A DNA stretch of 22,464 bases. Origin: Flavobacteriales bacterium UBA3477 (GTDB lineage Bacteria > Bacteroidota > Bacteroidia > Flavobacteriales > Schleiferiaceae). The DNA lies in the NCBI GenBank assembly GCA_002378005.1, contig DFQY01000006.1, positions 1 through 22,464 on the forward strand, written 5' to 3'. Under the pieces are notes generated by a model that searched no databases, was not told the DNA's origin, and saw only the letters and a list, made by a program, of their open reading frames with translations. The position numbers and the translations under genes were made by a program. Positions 21,592-22,464 of this stretch are shown here, piece by piece (position 1 is the stretch's first letter; each line of letters starts with the position of its first letter).

Positions 21592-22392
21592 ATGAAGAAA
21601 ATCGATCCTTTCTACGCCCTCCAAGCCGGGTGGGTACGTTATAAAAACAACGCCGGCATGTACACGGCGTTCACGATTGTATGGTTCATTGCAACCTTGT
21701 TGATCAGCACCGTCGCTACGGGCATGGGTGGGATGCTCGCCCTTTTAGGGGAGCGTCTTGTTGCTCTGCTGATGGCCATTGTACTAGGTGCCGGTACTAT
21801 GTTCCTGACCATGGGATTCTCGCACGTGGCTCGTATAGATGAGTTAGGTGAAGCGGTAGAGTTTGGAGATTTCTTCAATGCACTTCGCGTGAATCAAAAG
21901 GAATTGTTCGGCGTGGTGGTCATTACTTCTGTTTTGGGTCAATTAGGTACTTTTTTCCTACCCGAAGGTTTTGCCGCGTTGGCCTCAAGCGGTTTGGACT
22001 TCTCGAATTTAGAGGAGATACAAATGATTGCTGAGGATATGCAGGAAATGTGGATGGACAACATGGGAATCCTTATGCTTGTGGCCCTTATTCAAATTAT
22101 TTTTGGTGTTGGGTTCATGTTCGCTACTTACCGAGCTTCCCTTGACGGCGAAGGGGCCATGGAAGCGTTGAAGTGGAGCTTTCCACGTGCCTGGAGCAAC
22201 TTCTTCCGCATTTTCGCGCTTGCCCTAATGATGGGGATTATCGCCATTGTTTTGGGAGTGCTTACTCTCTTTATCGGGTTCTTAGTCATCATTCCTTGGA
22301 TGATTCTCGTGCAGTTTGAGATGTATGACCAATTATGCGATAAGCCAGAAGGCCTCGATCCGGTCGTTGAGGAGTTTGATTACGATAATTAG
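21592..22392 (+). CDS. Polytopic membrane protein of unknown function
   Basis: A 266-residue protein with about six hydrophobic segments: near residues 24-48, 53-75, 103-122, 158-178, and a long stretch 203-245 that can hold two. A hydrophilic, acidic segment (LDFSNLEEIQMIAEDMQEMW) lies in the middle, and the C-terminus is very acidic (VVEEFDYDN). The N-terminus MKKIDPFYALQAGWVRYKNN has no cleavable signal. The pattern of a short amphipathic start, a repeated FP-A-W/F-like segment before membrane spans, and a conserved-looking SFPRAWSNFFRIF recalls DUF975-like integral membrane proteins, but I do not recognise a family with confidence. It is divergent from ribF. No function can be inferred from context. 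Confidence 0.8.
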   Translation: MKKIDPFYALQAGWVRYKNNAGMYTAFTIVWFIATLLISTVATGMGGMLALLGERLVALLMAIVLGAGTMFLTMGFSHVARIDELGEAVEFGDFFNALRVNQKELFGVVVITSVLGQLGTFFLPEGFAALASSGLDFSNLEEIQMIAEDMQEMWMDNMGILMLVALIQIIFGVGFMFATYRASLDGEGAMEALKWSFPRAWSNFFRIFALALMMGIIAIVLGVLTLFIGFLVIIPWMILVQFEMYDQLCDKPEGLDPVVEEFDYDN

Positions 22393-22421
22393 TGCGTGAA
22401 GTCCATTCTTAGAGGTTTTTA

Positions 22422-22464
22422 AAGGATTGCCAACTTTTGCTAGCGCAAAAGATTGGCGGACCTT
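22422..22464. repeat. Long imperfect hairpin at the right edge
   Basis: GCCAACTTTTGC (22429-22440) pairs with GCAAAAGATTGGC (22445-22457) around the tetraloop TAGC, with one bulged base. Pairing extends outward through two T-G wobbles, an A-A mismatch and AAGG with CCTT to the last base of the window, 37 bases after the previous stop codon. It may be a terminator, a dispersed palindromic repeat or part of a larger inverted repeat; the window ends too soon to tell. Confidence 0.5.

Noticed and set aside
1..22464. Mobile element, phage, defence system or CRISPR array
   Set aside because: I found no transposase, integrase, repeat array or defence gene; nearly all the sequence is accounted for by housekeeping and glycan genes.

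Overview
The window looks like a chromosomal segment of a Bacteroidota bacterium, most likely of the Flavobacteriales. The pointers are the gliding-motility genes gldB and gldC, the murF-less order of the cell-wall cluster, the long MraY with an inserted loop, near absence of Shine-Dalgarno sequences, and several matches to the Bacteroidota -7 promoter element TAnnTTTG. Base composition is near 50% G+C in the lines I tallied. I cannot name a genus. I see no rRNA, tRNA, CRISPR array, insertion sequence or phage gene. Coding density is very high.

Region 1 (1-10057, minus strand) is the division and cell wall (dcw) cluster, read right to left: mraZ, rsmH, ftsL, ftsI, murE, mraY, murD, ftsW, murG and the first codons of murC, which runs off the left edge. 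Every junction is an overlap or a gap of a few bases, so it reads as one operon. It carries the cytoplasmic steps that build the meso-diaminopimelate peptide, lipid I and lipid II formation, and the septal polymerase/transpeptidase pair FtsW-FtsI. murF is absent between murE and mraY.

Region 2 (10058-10289) is the only sizeable non-coding stretch, 232 bp between divergent mraZ and engB. It holds -7 elements for both directions, two TGGGA-N5-TGGGA pairs in opposite orientation (the form of MraZ operators), three TTATTCACA-type sequences matching or nearly matching the DnaA box consensus, and a palindrome upstream of engB.

Region 3 (10290-13208) has engB followed by an overlapping 48-codon membrane-protein ORF, then gldC and gldB on the minus strand, and nadE divergent from gldB.

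Region 4 (13209-20070) is a small glycoprotein-glycan degradation locus: a secreted GH92 alpha-mannosidase on the minus strand, and divergent from it a Tat-exported glycosylasparaginase, a membrane-anchored GH20 beta-hexosaminidase and CutC, the last three with overlapping reading frames. Together the enzymes could trim mannose and GlcNAc from N-glycans and release the last GlcNAc from asparagine. There is no SusC/SusD pair or regulator in the window. A bidirectional terminator ends the operon.

Region 5 (20117-22464) holds a small lipoprotein gene and ribF on the minus strand, a polytopic membrane protein of unknown function on the plus strand, and a long imperfect hairpin cut by the right edge.

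The strongest candidates for something not yet described are the architecture of the mraZ-engB intergenic region and the physical coupling of CutC (true function unknown) to N-glycan hydrolases. Neither is proven by the sequence alone.
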